Shown piece by piece: positions 26,538-36,007 of a stretch of 64,000 nt of DNA. The notes beneath the pieces are model-generated. The model was not told the DNA's origin and did not search any database. It saw only the letters and a list, made by a program, of their open reading frames with translations. Position 1 is the first letter of the stretch; every line of letters begins with the position of its first letter. The position numbers were made by a program, and so were the translations under genes. Source of the DNA: UTCFX2 sp963788305 (GTDB lineage Bacteria > Chloroflexota > Anaerolineae > Anaerolineales > UBA4823). The DNA is taken from the NCBI GenBank assembly GCA_963788305.1, contig CAWBGK010000009.1, positions 71,631 to 135,630 on the forward strand. Direction: 5' to 3'.

Positions 26538-26968
26538 AATTCACGGTACGAATTGACGACCAATCTTTTGAGGTTGAGATTGGCAACATTAATGAGCGTC
26601 CAATCGTTGCAGTTGTCGACGGAAGACCCTACGAGGTCTGGCCAGAAAATGAAATGAACGGGGCACTTCAGATTGAGTCTGGAGTAGAAAAACCGCGAGA
26701 AACAGCTCGTCCCGAGGCAACAGGACCTGTTCCTTCCGGAACCGGCAGGGATACCAAAGTCGTGCGAGCACCAATCCCGGGAGTTATCGTCAATGTTCAG
26801 GTCAAAACTGGAGATATCGTTGAGATCGGCCAGGCACTGTTCACAATCGAGGCCATGAAAATGCGCAATCTGATCCGCGCATCCCGAACGGGCGAAATTG
26901 GCGAGATATTCGCCTCAATCGGGCAGACCGTCAACCATAATGACCCGCTGCTGGAATTTTCGGAGTAA
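26534..26968 (+). CDS. Biotin carboxyl carrier subunit
   Basis: This 144-residue protein ends in a biotinyl domain with the attachment Lys in IEAMKMRNLIRA (~residue 115) and the preceding APIPGVIVNVQVKTGDIV fold. The N-terminal half (KFTVRIDDQSFEVEIG) resembles the linker and N-domain of MmdC-type carriers. The start at 26534 (ATGA overlap with the previous stop) is preferred over an upstream frame extension to 26483 that lies inside the previous gene. It shuttles CO2 between the alpha and beta subunits. Confidence 0.92.
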   Translation: MKFTVRIDDQSFEVEIGNINERPIVAVVDGRPYEVWPENEMNGALQIESGVEKPRETARPEATGPVPSGTGRDTKVVRAPIPGVIVNVQVKTGDIVEIGQALFTIEAMKMRNLIRASRTGEIGEIFASIGQTVNHNDPLLEFSE

Positions 26969-26973
26969 AGTGG

Positions 26974-28101
26974 ATGCCCATTCAAGATCTTCTGCCCGAT
27001 CTTTTTAAGGGTATTGCGAATTTCACCTGGGGAAATGCCTTGATGATTCTGGTCGGGGCAATTCTGATCGCCCTGGCAGTGATTAAAGAATACGAGCCTG
27101 TTCTGCTGTTACCGATTGGATTTGGATGCATCGTTGCGAACATCCCGCTGACCGGGATGATGGAAGAAAACGGGATCTTTGGCGTGCTTTACAACGCGGG
27201 GATCAGTACTGAGCTTTTCCCGCTCCTGATCTTCATAGGCGTCGGTGCGATGATCGATTTCAGCCCACTCCTCTCACAGCCGTCGATGGTGCTGATGGGA
27301 GCGGCCGGGCAATTTGGGATTTATGGGACGCTGATCCTGGCGACCTTGATTGGGTTCCCTTTGAATGAGGCCGCTTCGATCGGAGTCATCGGCGCTATTG
27401 ACGGACCGACTTCTATCTTTGTAGCGAGCAAGCTGGCTCCCGAGCTGCTCGCGCCAATTGCTGTGGCAGCTTATTCTTATATGAGCCTGGTCCCGATCAT
27501 CCAGCCGCCGATCATGAAATTAATGACGACGAAAAAAGAGCGCAGAATCCGGATGGAGTATGCGCCGCGCCCGGTTTCTAAACGCGCAAAAATTCTATTC
27601 CCAATTGTCGTGACCCTGACCGTCGGGCTGCTCGTACCGGATGCTGCACCATTAATCTCATTTCTCATGCTTGGGAACCTGCTTCGTGAATCACTTGTCG
27701 TCGACAGGTTGAGCAAGTCTGCCCAGAACGAGATTGCGAACGTCGCCACCCTCTTCCTGGGTATTACCATCGGCTCGACGATGACCGCTTCCAGCTTCTT
27801 GAACTGGCAAACCATCAGCATTCTCATCCTTGGGTTGTTTGCATTTGGGCTCGATACGGCCGCCGGTTTGCTTTTCGGGAAATTCATGGCATTTATCACT
27901 GGCGGAAAGGTCAATCCGCTCATTGGAGCAGCCGGGATCAGCGCGTTTCCTATGGCCGGTCGACTGGCTGCCAAAGTGGCTCAAGATGAGGATTTTGATA
28001 ACTATATTTTGATGCACGCAATGGGGACCAACACTGCGGGTCAACTCGGCAGCGTGATCGCCGGCGGCGTCCTGCTAGCACTTGTCAGCGGGATGGTTTG
28101 A
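26974..28101 (+). CDS. mmdB: Na+-translocating decarboxylase beta subunit (OadB/MmdB/GcdB)
   Basis: This 375-residue polytopic membrane protein decarboxylates carboxybiotin and exports Na+ across the membrane. The conserved region GVIGAIDGPTSIFVASKLAP contains the functionally essential Asp of OadB proteins. Other family segments are LLIFIGVGAMIDFSPLL near the start, ANVATLFLGITIGSTM, and the C-terminal MHAMGTNTAGQLGSVIAGG. It completes a four-gene cassette (alpha, OadG-like, carrier, beta). Its stop abuts the stop of the convergent Fe-S protein gene with no intervening base and no terminator between them. Confidence 0.93.
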   Translation: MPIQDLLPDLFKGIANFTWGNALMILVGAILIALAVIKEYEPVLLLPIGFGCIVANIPLTGMMEENGIFGVLYNAGISTELFPLLIFIGVGAMIDFSPLLSQPSMVLMGAAGQFGIYGTLILATLIGFPLNEAASIGVIGAIDGPTSIFVASKLAPELLAPIAVAAYSYMSLVPIIQPPIMKLMTTKKERRIRMEYAPRPVSKRAKILFPIVVTLTVGLLVPDAAPLISFLMLGNLLRESLVVDRLSKSAQNEIANVATLFLGITIGSTMTASSFLNWQTISILILGLFAFGLDTAAGLLFGKFMAFITGGKVNPLIGAAGISAFPMAGRLAAKVAQDEDFDNYILMHAMGTNTAGQLGSVIAGGVLLALVSGMV

Positions 28102-29526
28102 TCAGTAAGGTTTTAAAAACAGCTCTACAGGGTGGAAAGCTTTTCTCCCGGCACCATCCCTGATTTGGGATCGACATGACGTTCCCGAAGCGGCGATCAG
28201 GGTGGACTTGTCTGCAGAACGAACCGCCGGAAATAAGCTCAGCTCCCCAACATCCATCGATAGTCCGTAATGTTCCACTTCATAACCGAACGCGCCAGCC
28301 ATCCCACAGCAGCCTGAATCGATCATTTCTACTTCATACCCAACTGAACGCAGCAGCGCTTCGGCCGCCCCTACTCCAACAGTTGAGCCGTCCGGCCGGA
28401 GCGAACGAGATTTCTCATAACAGTGACTGTGGAGCATTACTTTTCTTTTTAAGGGATTTGAGGAGGGATAATTATATTGTGCGGAAGTGGCTATGCGCAT
28501 TATTTTAGAGAAGGAACGATTCCCTGCGTGAGATTTGTTTCCATTTACATTCCGGAGGAGCAGCTCCTCAATGCAGAAAGTTCGACCGGCGATCGATTGA
28601 ACTATCGGGTCCTCCGGCAGCAGGTCCGGGTATTCATCCGTTAACGAAAGCACCTCAGAAGGCTCCACCCCAACAATCGGACAAACCGCTTTTGGATCAA
28701 GAGCCTCTAACGAGCGCACCAACTTGATTGCATGTCTTTTTGCCTGCCGAATAAATCCCTTTGAGATCAAGGTTCTACCCGTCCCTATCACTGGGAGAAG
28801 CACTACATCATAACCCGAACTTCTCAGCGCTTTCAGTGCGGCAAGTCCGACTTCTGGCTCAAAATACTCAGTAATTGGATCGGAAACGAAAAGCGCCTTT
28901 CCATGGGTTGCGGATTGTCCAGGTTTGCTTTTTCCCTTATCTTCATCTTCCCTGTATCTTTTCCACTGCGAATGCAGCGATCTTGCGGCAAATCTGGGCA
29001 GTCCGCGTTTGCGGCTGATCCCCAGCAGCCGCTCTCCAATAATCCGGGTTACGCTCCACATCATGATGGGATTGGCGATCCGATGCAGCGGCTGCCCAAA
29101 TCGTGCAATCTGCCCAATATAGCCAAACACAAAGTCGCGCAGCCTGCGACTATGGCGTTGGTAGTACCATTCTAAGAATTCGTATTTCAATTTTGCCATA
29201 TCCACCGAAGACGGACATTCGGCTTTGCAGCCTTTGCAAGCCAGGCAAAAATCCAGAGCTTTATAAACGGCAGTTTCGACCACAGGTTCAGTCAGACTGC
29301 GGGCGCTTACCAAAGCCCGGAGCAGGTTCGCCCGACCACGGGTGGAGTAAATCTCTTCATGAGTGGCCTGAAAGGAAGGGCACATCACGCCATCTGCTTT
29401 CCGGCAGACACCTGCACCATTGCACTGCTCAACCGCGCCGGTCAGACCCGCCTGTTTCGAAAAACTGAATACCGACTTCCAACCTTTCGATTGATAATCA
29501 GCTCCAAATCTCAGGTTCTGATTCAT
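28102..29526 (-). CDS. (Fe-S)-binding subunit of a lactate/glycolate-type dehydrogenase
   Basis: This 474-residue protein has two [4Fe-4S] motifs in the N-terminal part (CNGAGVCRKADGVMCPSF and CLACKGCKAECPSSVD) and a C-terminal CCG-type domain with SHCYEKSRSLR and GCCGMAGAFGYE. The middle VFGYIGQIARFGQPLHRI region is typical of the C-terminal half of fused FAD/Fe-S proteins such as YdiJ/Dld-II. Here the FAD half is encoded by the adjacent upstream gene, whose end overlaps this start by 29 bp. It likely passes electrons from the flavin subunit to a quinone or other carrier. Confidence 0.87.
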   Translation of the reverse strand: MNQNLRFGADYQSKGWKSVFSFSKQAGLTGAVEQCNGAGVCRKADGVMCPSFQATHEEIYSTRGRANLLRALVSARSLTEPVVETAVYKALDFCLACKGCKAECPSSVDMAKLKYEFLEWYYQRHSRRLRDFVFGYIGQIARFGQPLHRIANPIMMWSVTRIIGERLLGISRKRGLPRFAARSLHSQWKRYREDEDKGKSKPGQSATHGKALFVSDPITEYFEPEVGLAALKALRSSGYDVVLLPVIGTGRTLISKGFIRQAKRHAIKLVRSLEALDPKAVCPIVGVEPSEVLSLTDEYPDLLPEDPIVQSIAGRTFCIEELLLRNVNGNKSHAGNRSFSKIMRIATSAQYNYPSSNPLKRKVMLHSHCYEKSRSLRPDGSTVGVGAAEALLRSVGYEVEMIDSGCCGMAGAFGYEVEHYGLSMDVGELSLFPAVRSADKSTLIAASGTSCRSQIRDGAGRKAFHPVELFLKPY

Positions 29527-31255
29527 GCGATGGCAGAGGTGTAGACTTCTGGAGGCTTACGATCCTTCCGGGGTTCATCAGACCCTCAGGGTCGGCGGCT
29601 TGCTTGATCCGGCGGAACATCGAGGTAATCTCTGCGCCAAACATGCGCTCATTCCATTCCGAACGGGAAATCCCATCGCCGTGCTCTCCGCTGACTGCGC
29701 CCCCCAGACTGAGCGTCAAATTTACGGCATCGCTGGCCAGGCTGCGGAGCATCTGAATTCCATCCACCGATTTCAAGTTGATCACCGGCCGAATATGAAG
29801 ACATCCTGCCGAGGCGTGCCCGTAATTCTCACCTTCTATCCCGTATGAAGCCATGATCCGTTCCATCTCACGAACGAATTCCCCCAGTCGATCGACTGGC
29901 ACCGACAGGTCTTCGATGAAGCTCCAGGGTTTTTGGTCTCCTGGACGGGACATAAAAAGCCCTAAACCCGCTTTACGAACGCCCCAGATCATTTTCTGCG
30001 AAGCTGCAGAATCCGCCACCAGGGCTTTTCGGTTTTTTGCCAACGCTGCTGCTTTTTCTTTAATCAGCTGCTGAACACTGCCCGTGTATTCGACGACCAA
30101 CAATGCAGGCACACCCGCCTGGGATTCCATGAGCGGCGAAAGCACGGAAGCTTGATCCGCATAGGCGGGCACAGACCTGGCAAGCGCAATTAAATTCTGC
30201 GGAATTAACTCAACTGCAGAAGGAAAGGTTTCAAGGATCGCAGGAACCTGGTCGCAAGCCTGAGTGATGTCTGAAAAAGCCAGCACGGTAAGTATCGAGA
30301 AAGTGGGTTTGGGCACCAGACGGACCTGCGCTTTGCGGATCACACCCAGCGTGCCCTCAGCCCCGGCGATCAGGCTGGCCAGGTTGATTGACCCGGCTTG
30401 AACTGGTGGATACGGCAAGGTATCAGGATTATTTTCCGACCATACCCGAGGTTGTGCCGGGGACCACGGGATCAGATAGTTGAGGTTATATCCCGATGCC
30501 CTTCGCCAGGTGCGAGGCCAGTTTTCCATGATTGCAGCTGATTTTGTTTCCCGAATTTGAAGTGCAGCGCGATAGAGGTCCGCTTCACGTCCGATACAGT
30601 TAGCAGCAATCTGCACAGCTGTACTCGTGGATATTTCCTTCAGCTCAACAGCAGCTCCGTCCGAAAGGACGACATCCAATCCAATAACGTGGTCAGCAGT
30701 CATGCCGTAGCAGATCGAATGGGCGCCGGCAGCATTATTAGAAATGCATCCCCCCATCGACGCGCGCTCGGCAGAAGCAGGATCCGGACCGAACATCAAT
30801 CCAAATTCAGACGCCTGCTTGTTTAACGAATTCAATATCAGGCCGGGCTCCACAAGAGCGGTATGCTCTTCTGGATTGATCTCGATCAGCCTGTTCAGAA
30901 AACGAGAACAGTCGATGATCCAGCCTGCACCGATCGCCTGCCCGGCCAGGCTGGAACCTGAACCGCGCGGAATGACCGGGACGTTATATTCTGCACATAT
31001 TTCTACAATCGCCTGGAGGTCATCAATTTCCCTTGGGAATACTACACCCATCGGTTCAATCTGATAGATCGATGCATCCGTGCTGTAAAGCAGCTTCGCG
31101 GTGTAATCAGTCCTGACATGCCCGGAGATATTCTTCTTAAGTTTTTCCGCTGTATTTAGAAGCTGATCGTCCGTGTGAAGTTTCAAATTTTTTTCCATTT
31201 TTGAATTGATTTCAGGCATTGTAAGTATTCCGGCCGGATGTGTCAAGTTTTTCAA
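29498..31255 (-). CDS. FAD-linked 2-hydroxyacid dehydrogenase (D-lactate/glycolate oxidase type)
   Basis: This 585-residue vanillyl-alcohol-oxidase-fold flavoprotein has a PCMH FAD-binding domain (VIPRGSGSSLAGQAIG, GCISNNAAGAHSICYGMTADHV) and a C-terminal FAD-oxidase domain (ENYGHASAGCLHIRP, GAVSGEHGDGISRS, DPEGLMNPGRIV). It oxidises a 2-hydroxy acid; D-lactate or glycolate are the usual substrates, but the choice is not readable here. An in-frame ATG at 31219 is an alternative start because the first ~12 residues look non-conserved. It overlaps the Fe-S subunit gene by 29 bp, so the two form one enzyme. Confidence 0.88.
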   Translation of the reverse strand: MKNLTHPAGILTMPEINSKMEKNLKLHTDDQLLNTAEKLKKNISGHVRTDYTAKLLYSTDASIYQIEPMGVVFPREIDDLQAIVEICAEYNVPVIPRGSGSSLAGQAIGAGWIIDCSRFLNRLIEINPEEHTALVEPGLILNSLNKQASEFGLMFGPDPASAERASMGGCISNNAAGAHSICYGMTADHVIGLDVVLSDGAAVELKEISTSTAVQIAANCIGREADLYRAALQIRETKSAAIMENWPRTWRRASGYNLNYLIPWSPAQPRVWSENNPDTLPYPPVQAGSINLASLIAGAEGTLGVIRKAQVRLVPKPTFSILTVLAFSDITQACDQVPAILETFPSAVELIPQNLIALARSVPAYADQASVLSPLMESQAGVPALLVVEYTGSVQQLIKEKAAALAKNRKALVADSAASQKMIWGVRKAGLGLFMSRPGDQKPWSFIEDLSVPVDRLGEFVREMERIMASYGIEGENYGHASAGCLHIRPVINLKSVDGIQMLRSLASDAVNLTLSLGGAVSGEHGDGISRSEWNERMFGAEITSMFRRIKQAADPEGLMNPGRIVSLQKSTPLPSHESEPEIWS

Positions 31256-31409
31256 GCACTAACAATTAAACTAAAGGAGAAGTTGACCCCTTACTGCAAA
31301 GTACTTGATGAAAGTCACATTGACTCGTCCAACTATTCGTACTAAACTCAATAACAATATCGGGAATAGATCAATAATAGAATCCTTGAAACAGGAGTCG
31401 TGACTCAAA

Positions 31410-32628
31410 ATGAGTATCAGTCGTTTAGCAAGGTCAATCGCACCTTCGCCTACATTAGCGCTCAACGAAGAAGCCCGCATTATGCGTGAGCGCGGAGAGC
31501 CTGTCATCAATATGGGCATCGGTGAGCCGAAAAACAAAACGCCTATAACCGCTATTCTCAGCTCGGCAGCCCGGCTCAGTGGAGGAGACGTAAAATATAC
31601 TCCGCCGGACGGCACACCCTCATTGAAGAAAGCGATCATCCGCTATACCGAAGAGAACTACGACCGGGTCGTTGCGCCCAATAACATCATCGTTTCAGCT
31701 GGCGCCAAGCAATCACTATTCAATATCCTTTACAGCATCTTGAATCCTCAGGATGAAGTGATCATCCTGGCCCCGCATTGGGTGAGCTACCCCGAAATGG
31801 TCAAGATGTGCTACGGCGTCCCGGTGATCGTGACGCCCGAAGACGGTCGGTTCATCCCTACCTTTGAAGAAATCGAGGACGCGGTAACGTCCTACACAAA
31901 GGCGATCATCGTCAACAGCCCGAACAATCCATCCGGAGCAGTTTTTTCGTCAGAATTGATTGCGCAAATCGTCGATTACTGCGAACAAAAAAAGATATAC
32001 CTGATCATGGACGACATTTATCACAAGCTGGTTTTCAGCGGAGTAAAAGCTGCACCGGGATATCAATTTACCGAGAAAACCGTCGAAGATTCGATGCTGG
32101 TCGTCGTGAACGGCGTCGCTAAGCTCTACGGGATGACGGGTTTTCGAATCGGCTGGGTCGTGGCAAACCGTAAGCTTGTCGAAGTCATGACCAACGTTCA
32201 AAGCCAGATCACTTCTTGTACTTCATCCGTGCTTCAGGCTGCAGCCGAAGGCGCGCTGACAGGCATGCAGAGCGTCGTGGAAAATCTGAGGCTGACTTTC
32301 GAAAACAATCGCGATGTGACCGTGCAGGAGCTGAAAGCGCTTAACGGGGTTAAAGATCACGAAACCGGACGGCACGTTTTATGTACTGCCCGATTTTCGG
32401 GCGTATTCGAACGACTCCATCGAACTCGCAAAAATGCTGCTCAAGCGTGCTCTCGTCGTGACGGTCCCGGGCAAGGAATTTGGGATGGAGGGCTATTTGA
32501 GGTTGAGCTTTGCTGGCAGCATAAAGGATATCACGACCAGCATCGAGCGGATCAAATGGGCGCTCGATCCCAACTCACCCAATGAAATCTATATTGGCGA
32601 CCGAAAATTGGTAAGGGATTGGCTATGA
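31410..32628 (+). CDS. Pyridoxal-phosphate aminotransferase (aspartate aminotransferase type), frameshifted
   Basis: This class I/II aminotransferase has ~405 residues after repair. It has the N-terminal INMGIGEPKNKTP, SAGAKQSLFNILYSIL, NSPNNPSGAVFSSEL (cofactor Asn), MDDIYHKLVFSG (Asp/Tyr), and the PLP Lys in NGVAKLYGMTGFRIGW. The frame is lost near 32355. Dropping one base restores NGVKITKPDGTFYVLPDF and then the ending GYLRLSFAGS, with the substrate-carboxylate Arg. It stops at 32628 with an ATGA overlap onto pckA. Transamination of aspartate to oxaloacetate next to PEP carboxykinase makes a sensible pair. Confidence 0.88.
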
Positions 32629-34239
32629 ACAACCTCCTTGATATCAAAACCCCCGCCGAGGCGCAGGCATCGTCTCGTAAAGGCGATTACGGGCTTGAAA
32701 ACCATGGATTAACAAACCTGAACAGGGTCTACTGGAATTTGCCAACGGAAGCTTTATACGAAGAAGCGATTTTCCGCAACGAAGGAAAACTCAGCCTCTC
32801 TGGACCGCTCGTGGTTAACACCGGCAGACACACTGCCCGTGCAGCAAATGATAAATTTGTTGTCCGCGAGCCCTTCATCTGAAGACCACGTCTGGTGGGG
32901 TCAATACAACCGGCCTTACAGCGAAGAGAAATTTCACGACCTTTTCAACCGGGTTCAGGGATTTATGCAGGGGCGGGACCTGTTCATCCAGGACTGCTTC
33001 GCCGGGTCCGATCCGAATTACCGCCTGCCGGTCCGGATCATCACCGAGCTGGCGTGGCACAGCATCTTTGCCCGAAACATGTTTATCCCCCCCGCAACAA
33101 ACGAGGACTACCGCCGGCATGTCCCGGATTTTACCGTGATTGCCGTACCGAGCTTTAAAGCCTTTCCGCAATTGGACGGCACACCGTCGAATACCGTGAT
33201 TGCGATCAATTTTCAACAGCGCCTTTGCATCATAGGCAATTCCGGGTATGCAGGTGAGATCAAGAAGTCGATCTTTACGATCATGAATTACTTGCTCCCG
33301 CTTGAAGGCGTCATGACCATGCACTGCTCCGCGAATGTCGGGAAAACAGGCGAATCCGCACTTTTCTTCGGGCTCTCCGGCACTGGTAAAACCACTCTCT
33401 CTGCAGACCCGCTGCGCGGGCTAATCGGTGACGACGAGCACGGCTGGAGCGACGAGGGTGTTTTCAACTTCGAAGGCGGATGCTACGCGAAAGTCATCGC
33501 GCTTTCTCCGACGGCAGAACCTCAGATTTACGCCTGCACGCGTCGATTTGGCACGCTGCTGGAAAATGTCGTTTACGATCCCGTGACTCGCCTGATTGAC
33601 CTGGATGACGAAACTCAAACCGAGAACACGCGCGCCTCGTACCCGCTGGAGTTCATTGATAACGCCATACCGGAGAAGCGCGCCGGTCATCCGAAAGATA
33701 TCATTTTCTTAACCTGCGATGCGTCCGGTGTCATGCCACCAGTCGCCAGGCTCGATCCTGACCAGGCGCTTTATCATTTCATTTCCGGATACACCTCGAA
33801 AATTGCTGGGACTGAAATTGGGTTGGGAGAAGAACCAGAGATAACTTTCAGCACTTGTTTTGGCGGACCTTTTATGGTGCATCATCCCGCTTATTACGCC
33901 AACCTGCTCAGACAGAAGATCGAGCGATATGGAGTCCGATGCTGGCTGATCAACACCGGTTGGGTCGGCGGTCCTTATGGGGTCGGCAAACGAATCAGCA
34001 TCCGCTACACCCGGGCGATGCTCAACGCAGCTCTTGATGGAAAGCTTGATAACGTAGAATACACCGTTGATCCTGTTTTTGGCTTTCGAGTGCCGAGGAC
34101 CTGCCAGGATATCCCCGAAGGCGTCCTCGATCCAGCATCCTCCTGGTCGAGCCGAGAAGCATATTTCAAGCGCTACCGTTCGCTGGCATCCAGGTTTATT
34201 GATAATTTTAAGAAGTTTGAAGATCAGGCATCCGAATGA
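32625..34239 (+). CDS. pckA: ATP-dependent phosphoenolpyruvate carboxykinase, frameshifted
   Basis: PckA interconverts oxaloacetate plus ATP with PEP, CO2 and ADP. The start MNNLLDIKTPAEA at 32625 overlaps the previous stop. The first ~82 residues and the rest are joined by removing one C of a CCC run near 32872, restoring DKFVVREPSSEDHVWWGQYN, the family substrate-binding segment. The kinase-1a P-loop is GLSGTGKTTLSADP, kinase-2 lies in DDEHGWSDEGVFNFEGGCYAK (metal-binding His/Asp side), and the adenine-binding part is NTGWVGGPYG. Length after repair (~537) is normal. A strong terminator follows. Confidence 0.93.
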
Positions 34240-34296
34240 AGTTAAAAAAGCCGGTCCGAAGATTTAAACTCATCGAACAGGCTTGAATGATTAATT

Positions 34297-34329
34297 AAAC
34301 CCGAGAGGTCGAAGATGCCTTTCGGGTTT
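34297..34329. terminator. Bidirectional terminator after pckA
   Basis: AAACCCGA (34297-34304) pairs with TCGGGTTT (34322-34329), and GAGG/CCTT extends the stem inward. The plus strand continues TTCTG, and the minus strand continues AATTAATC. It lies between pckA and the convergent small membrane gene. Confidence 0.75.
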
Positions 34330-34338
34330 TTCTGTTTG

Positions 34339-34552
34339 TTATAACGCCCAGGAAAGTAAAATTCCGATGAATGCAAGGATTATCCCAAGATGCAGAAGGA
34401 AATTGGTTGATGCAAGCCACCCAATCCCGGGAAAGAATTGGATATAGAAAATTCAGACAAACAAGAACCATCCCGATTATGATTGGCAAACCTTTTCTAC
34501 TTGCGAAAAAATCAGACAGATTATCAGCCCATCTACTCAACTTTCTATTCAT
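34339..34552 (-). CDS. Small two-helix membrane protein, frameshifted
   Basis: After removing one base near 34434 this encodes ~70 residues: a basic/acidic N-terminus (MNRKLSRWADNLSDFFASRK), then two hydrophobic helices (GLPIIIGMVLVCLNFLYPIF and FLLHLGIILAFIGILLSWAL) joined by PGIGWLASTN. I do not know a function. The start at 34552 has GAGGCAATC just before it. Without the repair the second helix is lost. Helix 2 in the alternative frame ends neatly at TAA just before the terminator, which supports the repair. Confidence 0.6.
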
Positions 34553-34599
34553 GATTGCCTCGTATCGAATAGTATTCACTATGAATATGGGGCTAATGT

Positions 34600-35944
34600 C
34601 TAGATTCCAACAGGTGGATCCTCTTTCCGCTCAAAATACGGCTGAAAACGAGCCAGAAGGCGTCCCGGTACTTTCCCCTGGATAAACACGCCACCGCGAA
34701 TATGCTCGACACGTTCGACCTGGCCAAATTCATGAAATAACGAGATCAAAGCGCCTTCATGGTACGGAAGCTTGACGGTAATATCCGTAAACATTTCGTA
34801 TAACCGGTCAGCGATCGCAGACAGATAATTCTTCGATTCCAATTCCTCGCAGAGCGGAGACAGCCATCGCATTCGGAAAGTTTGACAATTTGTTCTGCGC
34901 TTCACGAGGATCTGCAAGCTGATCGATTTTATTCAAGACGGTCAGGACCGGGATATGCCCAGCACCAATTTCATGGAGTGTCTGGTGAACTGAGGCGGCC
35001 TGAGCAGACGAGTTGGGATGGTTGATATCGACTACATGCAAAAGTAAATCGGCTTCAGCGATCTCTTCGAGAGTCGCCCGAAAAGCTGCAACAAGCTCGG
35101 TTGGGAGTTTTTGGATGAAGCCGACTGTATCTGTGAATAACGCCTGATATCCGCCACGCAGCTCCACCCTGCGGGTTGTAGGATCTAACGTCGCAAAAAG
35201 CTGGTCCGCCACGTAGACATTCGCGCCTGCCAGCCTGTTCAGCAAGGTGGATTTGCCCGCATTGGTATACCCGACTAAAGTAACCAGAGGGATGCGGGAG
35301 CGGCTTCTCCTGGCTCGATATTGTTTGCGGTGGGTGCGAACTTTTTCCAGCTCACCCTTCAAATGGTCGATCCGCCTGCGAATTTCCCGCCGGTCGACCT
35401 CAAGCTGGGTTTCCCCGGGGCCGCGCAATCCTACACCGCCGACACTCCCAGTACGCCCCCCTCCCCCGCCGGCTTGACGAGCAAGGTGGGTCCATGCTCG
35501 CGTGAGCCTTGGCAGACGGTATTCATATTGCGCTAGCTCTACTTGCAGAGCTCCTTCACGCGTGTTTGCGTGTTGGGCAAAAATATCCAGGATCAGAGCC
35601 GTTCGATCGAGGATACGAAGCTCAACGCCAAAGATCAATTCGAGCTCGCGCAAGTGGCGAGGCGATAGCTCCTCATCGAAAATAATTACGTTAGCGTCAA
35701 ATTCTACGGCAAGGGTTTTTACTTCTTCCACTTTCCCCGGTCCGATATAGGTATTTGGATTGGGATGATCTAATTTTTGAGTTGTTTCCCCTACGACCTC
35801 CAATCCTGCGGTTTCAGCGAGCAGACCTAACTCCATCAGCGAATCGGAAAGCGTCAACAGACCTTGCTTGCCGTAAATCTCGACGCCTACAAGAAAAGCT
35901 CGCTCTCTCGGTCTGGTTGTTAATTCAGGATTTTTCTTCGACAT
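34600..35944 (-). CDS. hflX: GTPase HflX, frameshifted
   Basis: HflX is a ribosome-associated GTPase that rescues or splits stalled 70S ribosomes. It has an N-terminal HflX domain (NTYIGPGKVEEV, VIIFDEELSPRHLRELE), a Gly-rich linker GGGGGRTGSVGGVGLRGPGE, and the G domain: G1 LVGYTNAGKSTLLN, G3 DTVGFIQKLP, G4 NKID, G5 in VSALRG. The C-terminal part (ADRLYEMFTDITVKLPYHEG) is in another frame. Dropping one base near 34825 restores EELLSAIADRLYE. The start at 35944 is chosen for GCAGGGAAAT directly before ATG. Confidence 0.92.
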
Positions 35945-36007
35945 ATTTCCCTGCATTTTCTATCAAAAAATTCAATCGATCTTTTCATTATCTTATTACT
36001 GAAATCA

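Noticed and set aside
31396..31408. GAGTCGTGACTC inverted repeat before the aminotransferase start
   Set aside because: Only a 5-bp stem overlapping the ribosome-binding site; too short to claim a regulatory element.
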